From Candidatus Bipolaricaulota bacterium (GTDB lineage Bacteria; Bipolaricaulota; Bipolaricaulia; UBA7950; UBA9294), in assembly GCA_018817505.1 (NCBI GenBank), contig JAHITR010000063.1, positions 1-58,980 on the forward strand: a stretch of DNA of 58,980 nucleotides, written 5' to 3'. Of the stretch, positions 7,857 through 16,262 are shown one piece after another. The translations under genes and the position numbers were made by a program. Below the pieces are notes generated by a model. That model had not been told where the DNA came from. It worked only from the letters and a program-made list of their open reading frames with translations, and did not search any database. The stretch's first letter is position 1; the number at the start of each line of letters is the position of its first letter.

Positions 7857-7875
7857 TGATGCAATATGTGAGGGA

Positions 7876-10530
7876 TTAGCCTCTAATGGCGGCTTGAGCT
7901 GCTGCCAAGCGGGCGACGGGCACTCGGTAGGGGCTGCAACTGACGTAGTTGAGGCCCACCTTGTGGCAGAAGGCGATGGAAGAGGGTTCTCCACCGTGTT
8001 CGCCACAGATGCCCAGCTTGATATTGGGTCGGGTCTTGCGTCCCAATTCACAGGCCATGGACACCAGCTTGCCTATGCCAGCCTGATCCAAGACGGCAAA
8101 TGGATCCTTATCGTAGATGCCCATTTCGACATAGTCCTTGAGGAACTTGCCAGCATCATCGCGCGAGAATCCGCATCCCATTTGGGTAAGATCGTTGGTT
8201 CCGAAGCTGAAGAATTCGGCCTCAGTCGCAATCTCATCTGCTGTGACCGCTGCGCGCGGCACTTCGATCATCGTTCCGACGAGGTAGGGGATGTCTGCCT
8301 TGCTCAATCCGTTGGCCGCTAGGACTTCCTCAGCGATCCGAACGGACAATTCCCGCTGAAGCGCCAATTCCTTCACGTGCCCAACGAGTGGAATCATGAT
8401 CTCGGGCTTCACGGACGTGCCCGTTTTGTACACATTGCAGGCAGCTTCCATGATGGCGCGGACCTGCATTTCGGAAATCTCTGGATAGATGATGCCGAGG
8501 CGGCAACCGCGGTGGCCGAGCATGGGGTTGAATTCGTGGAGAGCTTCAACCTTCTCACGGATAGCTTCTGCGGATACGCCCATGACCTTGGCAACGTTTG
8601 CCTGACCTTCGGCGTCATGAGGAAGGAATTCGTGCAAGGGGGGGTCAAGCAGTCGGATGGTGGCTGGCAGTCCCTTCAATGCTTTGAAGATGCCCTCAAA
8701 ATCGCCGCGTTGCATGGGAAGCAATTTGGCCAACGGCTCGCGTCGCCCGGCTTCATCCTTCGCCAAAATCATTTCGCGAACAGCGATAATCCGATCGCCT
8801 TCAAAGAACATATGCTCTGTGCGCGTGAGACCGATGCCCTCGGCACCAAATTTAACCGCGACGCTGGTATCGTGGGGCGTGTCAGCATTGGTGCGAACGC
8901 CGAGGGTTCGGAATTCATCTGCCCACCCAAGCAACGTGCCGAAATTACCCGACACTTCAGGCTCGATGGTCTTCATATCGCCCTTGTAGACAATGCCTGA
9001 CGAACCATTGAGGCTGATCGATTCGCCGACCTTGACGACCTGTCCACCGACTGTGAACTGACCCTTGGCATAGTCGATGTTGAGTTCGCCAGCGCCAGCG
9101 ACACAGCACTTACCCATGCCTCTGGCAACGACCGCAGCATGAGATGTCATTCCGCCGCGGGCTGTCAGAATGCCCTGCGCGGCTACCATTCCGCCGATAT
9201 CTTCGGGGCTGGTCTCGATGCGTACGAGAATGACCTTCTTGCCTGCCGCGGCGGCTGTCTCAGCAGCTTCGGCCGAAAACACGACAGTTCCTGAGGCTCC
9301 GCCTGGGCTGGCTGGCAAACCTTTGGCCAGGATGGGAGCCTTCGCTTCAGCTGCCGGATCGAATGTAGGATGAAGAAGCTGGTCGATTTGCCCCGGTGCG
9401 ACACGCAGCAGGGCCTCCTTCTTGTCAATCATGCCTTCTCCAACCATCTCAACTGCGGTCCGCACGGCTGCAGCTGCCGTCCGCTTACCGTTTCTCGTCT
9501 GCAGCATATAAAGAACACCGTCTTCGATGGTGAATTCGATGTCTTGCATGTCTTTGTAGTGGGACTCGAGTTTGGATCGAATCCCCATCAGTTCAGCGTA
9601 AATGGTGGGCATCTCGTCGTTCAACGTCGAAATGGGTTGTGGCGTACGAATTCCGGCAACGACGTCCTCGCCTTGCGCATTCATCAAATACTCGCCGTAG
9701 AATTCGTTTTGTCCCGTCGCAGGATCGCGAGTGAACGCAACGCCTGTTCCGCAGCCATTGCCCATATTTCCGAAAACCATTGCCTGGACATTGACGGCAG
9801 TTCCGAGCAGTCCCTTGATGTCATTAATCTGTCGATACTTGATCGCGCGAGGGTTGTTCCACGAGCGGAATACGGCTTCGATTGCTCCCCACAGCTGTTC
9901 TGTAGGATCTTGCGGGAACGGGCGACCGGCTCGCTTCTCGATAACGGCTTTGAACCGCGCGACCAGTTCCTTGAGGGCTTCGGCTGAGAGATCGGTGTCG
10001 AGCTTGACGCCCTTCTCTGACTTCACGGCGTCAAGAATCTCTTCAAACGGGTCATGATCGCTCTCAGTTTCTGGTTTGAGATCCATGACAACGTCGCCAT
10101 ACATCTGCAGCAGGCGGCGGTAGGAGTCATAGGCGAATCGCTCATTGCCTGACTTCTTGGCGAGTCCGACTACCGTTTCGTCTGTCAGCCCGAGGTTGAG
10201 GATCGTATCCATCATTCCCGGCATGGACACAAACGCGCCCGATCGAACGGAAACGAGAAGCGGATTCTCCACGCTGCCAAATGCCTTCCCAGTTGCGGCT
10301 TCGAGTTTCTTAAGATTCTTTGCGACTTCCTCGCGTAGGCCTTGAGGATAGGTGCTGCCATGATCTGAGTAGTAGCCGCAGACCTCAGTGGTGATGGTGA
10401 AGCCAGGAGGAACGGGGATTCCCAGCTCAGACATCTCCGCAAGATTGGCCCCCTTGCCACCCAGCAGCTGCTTCATCGTTGCATTTCCGTCAGTTTGATC
10501 CTTGCTGAAGAAGAAAACGTTTTTTCCCAC
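7876..10530 (-). CDS. ppdK: Pyruvate, phosphate dikinase
   Basis: 884 residues, the usual PPDK length. It interconverts pyruvate + ATP + Pi and phosphoenolpyruvate + AMP + PPi, and in anaerobes often serves glycolysis or gluconeogenesis. The N-terminal ATP-grasp part begins [12 protein letters not shown] and has [12 protein letters not shown] and GFTITTEVC. The phospho-histidine swivelling domain carries [16 protein letters not shown] near 455-470, and the C-terminal PEP-binding barrel has the [17 protein letters not shown] signature and CGEHGGEP. The ORF track extends upstream, but AAGGAGG 6 nt before the GTG at 10530 gives the family N-terminus MGKNVFFF. It is the last gene of a run argS-ftsY-ppdK, 37 nt after ftsY. 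Confidence 0.97.
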   Translation of the reverse strand: MGKNVFFFSKDQTDGNATMKQLLGGKGANLAEMSELGIPVPPGFTITTEVCGYYSDHGSTYPQGLREEVAKNLKKLEAATGKAFGSVENPLLVSVRSGAFVSMPGMMDTILNLGLTDETVVGLAKKSGNERFAYDSYRRLLQMYGDVVMDLKPETESDHDPFEEILDAVKSEKGVKLDTDLSAEALKELVARFKAVIEKRAGRPFPQDPTEQLWGAIEAVFRSWNNPRAIKYRQINDIKGLLGTAVNVQAMVFGNMGNGCGTGVAFTRDPATGQNEFYGEYLMNAQGEDVVAGIRTPQPISTLNDEMPTIYAELMGIRSKLESHYKDMQDIEFTIEDGVLYMLQTRNGKRTAAAAVRTAVEMVGEGMIDKKEALLRVAPGQIDQLLHPTFDPAAEAKAPILAKGLPASPGGASGTVVFSAEAAETAAAAGKKVILVRIETSPEDIGGMVAAQGILTARGGMTSHAAVVARGMGKCCVAGAGELNIDYAKGQFTVGGQVVKVGESISLNGSSGIVYKGDMKTIEPEVSGNFGTLLGWADEFRTLGVRTNADTPHDTSVAVKFGAEGIGLTRTEHMFFEGDRIIAVREMILAKDEAGRREPLAKLLPMQRGDFEGIFKALKGLPATIRLLDPPLHEFLPHDAEGQANVAKVMGVSAEAIREKVEALHEFNPMLGHRGCRLGIIYPEISEMQVRAIMEAACNVYKTGTSVKPEIMIPLVGHVKELALQRELSVRIAEEVLAANGLSKADIPYLVGTMIEVPRAAVTADEIATEAEFFSFGTNDLTQMGCGFSRDDAGKFLKDYVEMGIYDKDPFAVLDQAGIGKLVSMACELGRKTRPNIKLGICGEHGGEPSSIAFCHKVGLNYVSCSPYRVPVARLAAAQAAIRG

Positions 10531-10567
10531 TTCGTGCCTCCTTAAATATCCACTCCGTAGATTTCGT

Positions 10568-11479
10568 CTATTCGCTGTCAAAGAGCGCCTCAGCGAATTC
10601 AGCCGCCGAGAACGCGTGTAAGTCTTCTGCTGTTTCACCAACGCCGATGTGGGTGAGCGGAATGTGCAAAGCATCCCAAATGGCAAGGACAACGCCACCC
10701 TTACCTGTGCCATCTACTTTGGTCAGTACGATGCCTGTCAAGTCGATGGCGTCATGAAAATGATGCGCCTGCGAAATCCCATTTTGTCCAGTGGTCGCGT
10801 CGAGAACAAGGAGACGCTCGTCTGAACCTCGTCCCAGTTTCTTGGCCACCGTACGTTCGATCTTCTTCAATTCCTCCATCAGATTGTGTTTCGTTTGCAG
10901 CCTGCCCGCTGTGTCCACGAAAAGAACGCCGCCGGTTCGCATGGCGTGGTCGACGGCATCGTAGACGACGGCTGAGGGATCCGCGCCCGACTGATGGCGA
11001 ATGAAGTCAACGCCAATCCGGTCAGCCCAAATACCCAATTGTTCAATTGCGGCGGCTCGAAATGTGTCCGCGGCTGCGAATGTCATAGGAATACCTGGAT
11101 GGGCGGCGCGAATCTGCGTGGCCAGCTTCGCAATCGTCGTTGTCTTGCCTGCGCCGTTGACGCCGGTCATGGTGATCACCGTAGGCTGGTTGTCGGAGCG
11201 AATGCAGAGGGGCCTCTCGATTCCTGCCAAGCGTTCCTCAATCACCATTCTTAGGACATGCACAGGATCGTTGTCTTTGCGGGATAATGCGGCCTGCAAT
11301 TCCTTTACAAGGGCCATTGCCGTATGCGCACCGACATCTCCGGCAATGAGTGCTTCTTCGAGTCGCTCAACATCGTCTGCCGACAGTTTCTTTGCACCTC
11401 TCAGCACTTGCGAAATCGAGCCGGTGAATCCTGTTCGCGTCTTGGAGAGCCCAACTTTGAGGCGATCAATCCACGCCAT
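10568..11479 (-). CDS. ftsY: Signal recognition particle receptor FtsY
   Basis: 303 residues with the NG GTPase module of the SRP receptor, which docks ribosome-SRP complexes at the membrane for co-translational insertion. The helical N domain covers about 1-95. The G domain has the P-loop [16 protein letters not shown] near 107-122, [16 protein letters not shown] near 187 and [11 protein letters not shown] near 252. The acidic A domain of E. coli FtsY is absent, as in many bacteria. The true start is ATG 11479 (MAWIDRLK), whose ATG overlaps the argS stop (ATGTAATG) and uses the GGAGG inside the argS 3' end. That implies translational coupling. Confidence 0.96.
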   Translation of the reverse strand: MAWIDRLKVGLSKTRTGFTGSISQVLRGAKKLSADDVERLEEALIAGDVGAHTAMALVKELQAALSRKDNDPVHVLRMVIEERLAGIERPLCIRSDNQPTVITMTGVNGAGKTTTIAKLATQIRAAHPGIPMTFAAADTFRAAAIEQLGIWADRIGVDFIRHQSGADPSAVVYDAVDHAMRTGGVLFVDTAGRLQTKHNLMEELKKIERTVAKKLGRGSDERLLVLDATTGQNGISQAHHFHDAIDLTGIVLTKVDGTGKGGVVLAIWDALHIPLTHIGVGETAEDLHAFSAAEFAEALFDSE

Positions 11480-13149
11480 TACATTTCCTCCGGTGCGTCC
11501 ATGCCCAAAATGTCGAGGCATTCGCCGAGCGCACCCTGAATCGCTGCCAGCAAAGCCAACCTAGCTGTCTGCAATGCGGTATCGTCAATCAAGACGCGAT
11601 GCTTGTCGTAATAGGCGTGGAATGCACGTGACAGATTGAGACCGTACTCAGCCAAAGCATGCGGTGCGAAATCGAGGGCGGCATGCGCAACCACCTGTGG
11701 AAACTGGTCAAGCATCTTGATCAGATTCAGTTCCTCCAATTCAGCAAGCAGCGACAAATCCGCCTGATTGAAATCGGAAATTCTGCTGGAATCGGTCTTG
11801 CGGAAGATGGATCGGATGCGCGTGTAGGCATACTGGATGTAGGTCGAGGGATTGTCTGAAGACTCTGCCCGAGCCAAATCAAGGTCGAAGTCTAGATGGG
11901 CCTCCGGCTTGCGCGAGATCATGAAGTAGCGAACCACGTCCTTTCCAAGATCTTGTGTCAAATCATGCAAAGTGACGAACCGGCCAGCGCGCGTGGACAT
12001 TTTCTGAATCTGTCCGCCTTCTTTCAGGCTGACGAACTGATGGACGGCATAGCTCAGCCATCCGTCCGGATATCCAAGCAGTCGTAGCGCCGCTTTGACG
12101 CATGTTTGCTCAGCATGATGATCAGCACCCTGCACATCGAGCACATAGTCGAAGCCACGCTCGTGTTTGTCGATATGATAGGCAATATCGACCATGAGGT
12201 AGGTCGGGCGACCATCTGAACGAATGAGAACAGAATCCTTTGCCCCGCCGTGCGCCTCAGATCTCAGCCAGATGGCACCTTCCTGTTCGTAGACTCCGTC
12301 GTTGGCCGTGAGCAGCTGGAGTGTCTGCTCGATCTTGCCTGCCTTGTGCAGATCAGCCTCTGAAAACCAGCGATCGAAGAATACGCCCAATTCGTGAAGG
12401 TCGCGCTTGATCACGTGGGTCATCCGATCGACCGCTGTCCGGCGGAAAAGAGCCTTTGCATCGTCATCGAACTTCGGAAATGGACGCGCCAGGTTCTGCT
12501 TGAGTTCCTCGGCCACTTCAATCAGGTAATCACCTTGGTATCCGTTTTCAGGAATCTCATGAGCGTCTTGGTACAGCTCTTGGTAACGCACCCACAACGA
12601 TTCGGCGAGCAGATCGATCTGCTGACCTTCATCGTTGAAGTAATACTCGCGCTGAACGTTGTAGCCGATGCGTCCATAGAGCGTGGCGAGAACGTCCCCT
12701 AGAACGGCTTGTCTACCGTGGCCGACGGTGAGCGGGCCTGTGGGGTTGGACGAGACGAATTCAATCTGAATGGATTTTCCCTCGCCCAATGTGGAGCTTC
12801 CGAATGGTTCAGACGTGGCCAAGATCCTCTTGAGGGCGTCTTGAACCGCCGCGGGCTTAAGGAATAGATTGAGAAAGCCTGGTCCCGCCAGTTCGACTCG
12901 GGCAACTGGATGGGACGGATCCGTCTCAATCTGATCCGTCAGGGCGCTATGGAGTCTTCCTCCGATGTCACGCGGAGATGCCCTCAGCTTGGATGCGGCC
13001 AGCATGGCGATATTGGATGTGTAGTCTCCGAATTCGGGCCGATCCGTCGGACGAATCTCCAGAAACGCTGCCGCGGGCTCGTCTCCGAACGCTCTGCAAT
13101 AGGCTGAGCGAATCACTCCCAGAATGAGGGTTTCAAGATGTGTCAACAT
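11479..13149 (-). CDS. argS: Arginyl-tRNA synthetase
   Basis: 556 residues, class I synthetase. Visible are the N-terminal Add-1 domain, the HIGH-equivalent NPTGPLTVGHGRQAVLGD near 130-147, the YHIDKHERGFDYVLDVQGAD segment, the KMSK-equivalent QKMSTRAGR near 380, and the C-terminal DALR anticodon-binding domain (YAYTRIRSIFRK onward). It charges tRNA-Arg. The ribosome site before ATG 13149 is weak, so translation may depend on upstream readthrough from the spoVS remnant, 24 nt away on the same strand. Its TAA overlaps the ftsY start. Confidence 0.96.
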   Translation of the reverse strand: MLTHLETLILGVIRSAYCRAFGDEPAAAFLEIRPTDRPEFGDYTSNIAMLAASKLRASPRDIGGRLHSALTDQIETDPSHPVARVELAGPGFLNLFLKPAAVQDALKRILATSEPFGSSTLGEGKSIQIEFVSSNPTGPLTVGHGRQAVLGDVLATLYGRIGYNVQREYYFNDEGQQIDLLAESLWVRYQELYQDAHEIPENGYQGDYLIEVAEELKQNLARPFPKFDDDAKALFRRTAVDRMTHVIKRDLHELGVFFDRWFSEADLHKAGKIEQTLQLLTANDGVYEQEGAIWLRSEAHGGAKDSVLIRSDGRPTYLMVDIAYHIDKHERGFDYVLDVQGADHHAEQTCVKAALRLLGYPDGWLSYAVHQFVSLKEGGQIQKMSTRAGRFVTLHDLTQDLGKDVVRYFMISRKPEAHLDFDLDLARAESSDNPSTYIQYAYTRIRSIFRKTDSSRISDFNQADLSLLAELEELNLIKMLDQFPQVVAHAALDFAPHALAEYGLNLSRAFHAYYDKHRVLIDDTALQTARLALLAAIQGALGECLDILGMDAPEEM

Positions 13150-13173
13150 GCGGTAAGCGTACCCAAATGCGGA

Positions 13174-13431
13174 CTATCTTTCGACGATGAAGCGAATGCC
13201 CGTTTTTTTGCTCGCTGTTGATCGACAGCTCCATGAATCCGGGAATGACTTTGATTGATGCCTCATCATGTTCGACCAGACGACGGGCAATGGAGATGGC
13301 CTTGATCGTTTGATTGACCGCTCCTGCTCCGATGGCATGAATCTCGACCACACCGTGATCTTCAAGGGCACCGGCAATGGCACCTACGCGGCGTTAGGAC
13401 TGGAGCGGGCAACAATCCAAAGTACGACCAT
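13174..13431 (-). pseudogene. spoVS: SpoVS-like gene with two compensating frameshifts
   Basis: SpoVS is an 86-residue Alba-like protein found in sporeformers and in several non-sporulating phyla. Here GGAGG precedes ATG 13431, which reads MVVLWIVARSSPNAA and meets TAG. The -1 frame continues VGAIAGALEDHGVVEIHAIG, AGAVNQTIKAISIARRLVEH and VIPGFMELSINSEQK. After a seven-A run the original frame resumes with TGIRFIVER and TAG. Joined, these give a full-length SpoVS. One base appears missing at GCCGCG|TAGG and one extra A present in CAAAAAAAC. It could be a young pseudogene, assembly error or, less likely, programmed recoding. It is first in the argS-ftsY-ppdK direction. Confidence 0.75.
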
Positions 13432-13591
13432 AGAGCCTCCTGTGTGGACGGTCCCCATGCGTATTGGTACGATCTTGGAAGTATATCGATCCGGGAACGG
13501 AGGGACAAACCTGTTTACCTAGAGCCAAATGTTTTGTTTCACCCTCCGCGACGAGCCTTCACAACTTCTTCAAATCCGGAGCATACAACTA

Positions 13592-15391
13592 ATGACTATG
13601 GCAACAACCAACGACAAAAGGGATTTTCGCCGCCAGATTTTCTTTTCGCTGGGCGGGATCGTGATTGGACTTGCCGTGGCCGGCCTGCTGGCTTTGCTCA
13701 TTAACAATGTGGTGGAGCCGACCATGCAAGTTGAGACGCAGGATCTTGTTGAGTTTCCTGGAGACGTGTTCTCCATTTGGTATCACACGGAATCCCCAAA
13801 CATGAGCACCAGATCCGCGTTGCTTGATCGCCTTGAGGACAGCTTGAGCGACCTGTTGATTCGACTTGATGTGACGATAGATGACATTCCACTTCCGATC
13901 GATGTGCTCGTTCATGATAGCCCCGAGATGATGCAGCAAACGACGATGCGCAGAAAATCAGGCAGCGCGATGTATTCGTTCTACTCGGTGATCGATCTTC
14001 TTCAAGGCGAGGACCCCTATTCGCGTTTGTCCGAATTGGTGCTTGCGTTTGGATGGGGGCGCTGCAGCTCGCAAGTGCTCTACAGGGGTATGCTGATGAA
14101 TATCTCAGCGGCAAACGAGGATTTCCATGTTCCCGTTGCAGCTGCTCCAGCGCGCCTTCTTTATTCTCTGGAAGACCTGCTCATGCTTGAGAAGATCGAT
14201 GCATTCGAGGACACCTTGTATCAACGATACCAGTCTCCCTTCTCGGCCCGACTCGCGATGGGAACCCTTGAAGGACTCAGCGAGTTTCGCTCCATGTTTA
14301 CCACGGTCGGCGACTCGGCAGAGTACGGGATCGCAGATCTTCAGGCGGCATCGCTTGTTCAGTATCTTATAGGCTGTGCGGGAGGGTTGGAGGCGTTCCG
14401 GGAGGTTTGGGGACCGGGAACGTCTGAAGCACTGATTACACGATTAGCCTGCGGCCCGTGGAGTGACTTGTTTGACGATTGGCTAACCGTTGCTCGATCG
14501 GTAGATCCATCCACGGCAGCGTATCAACGCTACAGAGCGCGATTCCTGTATGAGGCAGGCGATATTGAGGCTGCTGCTCAAATTACTGAAACGTGGCGTC
14601 CCAACGATTTGCCGAGCGCGGATAGCGTGTTGGCGGTTCGTGCCCAGCTTGCGGCAGGCCATTTTGAAGCCGCCTCTCGCTTCGCGAATGCTGCCGAGCC
14701 CGGCATATCCGAGGTTCTCGTGGATTGGGTTGCCGTCTACAATGGTTGGAAGCAAGTGTCTGATGGCACATTGACTGTATTCAGCAGAGGAACAAAGGCT
14801 GAGTTGGATGCACGGCTTCAGGAAGTGAAGGCGGCCTACGTCCGTGCAGCAACCTTCTTCGGATTTTCAGAGAGCGAACTTCCCGAGCATGCGTCCGTTT
14901 TCTATTACGGCTCGGCCAGCACTCGGGATACGGGTGAAGCCATACTTCCTGCAGCGGATATTCACAAAGCGATCTGGCACTTCTGCCCAGAAGACAACAT
15001 GGTCGTTGAGTTCGCTGGATCGATGCCTTCGTTTGTTACCATGAAAAGCTCAGCGTCCACCTTGTTGCGCCGTGGGCTAACGGCAGTGCTCACAGTGGAT
15101 CGAGATGAACTGATCTCGCGCGGATGCGAAATGCTTCGGTTAGCGGAGTGGACGCCTTTGTGGCGCATTGGATTTGGTGGCATGCCGGATCGACCTTTTG
15201 AAACCGAGACGGGACTCATGATTGGATATATCTTGGACACGTTTGGTTCTGACGTCGTGCGTGGTCTCTGGATTGCCACTGCGAGGATTGGAGGCGGTGT
15301 TTCTCTGGATACTGCCATTCAGAGCGCGCTGGGCACGTCACGAACGGAGATCGAGCGAACGCTGGTTGATTCAGTGCTCATCTGTGATTAA
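13592..15391 (+). CDS. Membrane-anchored protein of unknown function
   Basis: 599 residues from ATG 13592; the extra residues of the ORF track upstream overlap the promoter side of spoVS. There is one N-terminal transmembrane helix (about 20-42, SLGGIVIGLAVAGLLALLIN), so the remaining 550 residues probably face outward. The central part, about 310-400, is alanine-rich and helical (DIEAAAQITETW, LAAGHFEAASRFANAA), resembling degenerate TPR hairpins. The order suggests a helical solenoid between two globular parts, as in gluzincin peptidase-MA proteins, but I see no HExxH. I do not recognise the family. It ends 16 nt before the strong promoter of the transporter operon. Confidence 0.7.
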   Translation: MTMATTNDKRDFRRQIFFSLGGIVIGLAVAGLLALLINNVVEPTMQVETQDLVEFPGDVFSIWYHTESPNMSTRSALLDRLEDSLSDLLIRLDVTIDDIPLPIDVLVHDSPEMMQQTTMRRKSGSAMYSFYSVIDLLQGEDPYSRLSELVLAFGWGRCSSQVLYRGMLMNISAANEDFHVPVAAAPARLLYSLEDLLMLEKIDAFEDTLYQRYQSPFSARLAMGTLEGLSEFRSMFTTVGDSAEYGIADLQAASLVQYLIGCAGGLEAFREVWGPGTSEALITRLACGPWSDLFDDWLTVARSVDPSTAAYQRYRARFLYEAGDIEAAAQITETWRPNDLPSADSVLAVRAQLAAGHFEAASRFANAAEPGISEVLVDWVAVYNGWKQVSDGTLTVFSRGTKAELDARLQEVKAAYVRAATFFGFSESELPEHASVFYYGSASTRDTGEAILPAADIHKAIWHFCPEDNMVVEFAGSMPSFVTMKSSASTLLRRGLTAVLTVDRDELISRGCEMLRLAEWTPLWRIGFGGMPDRPFETETGLMIGYILDTFGSDVVRGLWIATARIGGGVSLDTAIQSALGTSRTEIERTLVDSVLICD

Positions 15392-15406
15392 TGAAAACCA
15401 CTAGAA

Positions 15407-15434
15407 TTGACAGCCCAACCAAGATCCGTATAAT
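15407..15434 (+). promoter_or_regulatory. Strong sigma-70 promoter of the 15.5-20.3 kb operon
   Basis: TTGACA at 15407-15412 and TATAAT at 15429-15434 are perfect consensus boxes with a 16-nt spacer. The predicted start near 15441 leaves a leader of about 110 nt before the ATG at 15551. Confidence 0.85.
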
Positions 15435-15471
15435 GGAAACTTAAGCGAGCGCGCCTTTCCACAAAGATTTA

Positions 15472-15534
15472 GCTCTGCCTAGGAGGTGGTTTTCGAAGAA
15501 GTAAGCGAACCCCAGACTTCAATTAGGCAGGAGC
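15472..15534 (+). promoter_or_regulatory. Foldable 5' leader closing just upstream of the ribosome site
   Basis: GCTCTGCCTA (15472-15481) pairs with TAGGCAGGAGC (15524-15534, one bulged G), enclosing about 42 nt that can form a further hairpin between GGTGGTT and GAACCCC. An AGGAGG-like stretch sits inside the loop at 15481 and the real AAGGAGG lies at 15538, just after the closing stem. It matches no riboswitch class I know. It may be an mRNA-stabilising or regulatory element. Confidence 0.4.
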
Positions 15535-15550
15535 ACAAGGAGGTTAAACA

Positions 15551-16237
15551 ATGAAGCGTAATGGCCTTCGGGCACTAGGACTAGCTTCTTGCGTGGTTGC
15601 ACTTTTCTCGATTTTTGGTATGGCCGTCAATCTTGACGGTATTGTCGCCAATGAACTGATCGAGGAAATCAGTAACGCAGCCGGCTTGAATTTGGTTGAT
15701 CAATATATCGCCAACTACACCGTGGAAGAGTTGACAGACCTTGCAGCACGCGGTCTGACACCTGGAATCAAGCTTGCGGCCGATCGAGCGCTCTTCAAGA
15801 TTAATGGAGGTATCATTCCTCTTATTGGTCTTGGCGATGATGCGCTCCTCGCACTGGCAGCAGCCGGTGACCAAGACGCAGCTGATGCGTATGTCTTCAC
15901 CAAGAGGGCTGCGAACAAGAATCCTGCAGCCGTCGAAGCTTCGATTGCCGCGGCAACTGCCGACACGGTCAAAATTGCCTTTGGAAAACTATTGGGCGGC
16001 TTCTATGGCCCTGGTTCCCCCACTGGCATGAAGACTGAAGCCGAACTTCTCGTCCTCGTTAAGGGAGAAGACCTTGGCATTCGTGTCGCTGCTGCAACCG
16101 CACTTACAACCTACTGGATCCTTGGTTCAGATCTGACGATTGCTCAGGTCGAGGCCAAGATCCTTGGTGTTACGCTGGCGTTCCCCGAATTGGCAGCCGC
16201 CTATCAGGGTTACCTGGCGTACCTTTATAGCCTCTAG
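15551..16237 (+). CDS. Small exported protein of unknown function, transporter-linked
   Basis: 228 residues. A signal peptide (MKRN...ALGLASCVVALFSIFGMAVN) is followed by an alanine/leucine-rich helical region with repeated units of the form LxxLAARGLTPGIKLAADRAL and LVLVKGEDLGIRVAAATAL. These look like short HEAT/armadillo-type hairpins. No catalytic or metal motif is seen. AAGGAGG precedes the ATG with 7-nt spacing. It is first in the operon under the consensus promoter and 25 nt before the binding-protein gene, so it may be an accessory periplasmic or surface factor for that transporter. I do not recognise the family. Confidence 0.75.
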   Translation: MKRNGLRALGLASCVVALFSIFGMAVNLDGIVANELIEEISNAAGLNLVDQYIANYTVEELTDLAARGLTPGIKLAADRALFKINGGIIPLIGLGDDALLALAAAGDQDAADAYVFTKRAANKNPAAVEASIAAATADTVKIAFGKLLGGFYGPGSPTGMKTEAELLVLVKGEDLGIRVAAATALTTYWILGSDLTIAQVEAKILGVTLAFPELAAAYQGYLAYLYSL

Positions 16238-16262
16238 CAGGCGATAAGGAGGAGGTTCTCAT

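Noticed and set aside
10531-10713. N-terminal extension of the ppdK ORF
   Set aside because: It overlaps the ftsY 3' end out of frame; the GTG at 10530 has AAGGAGG and matches the family N-terminus.
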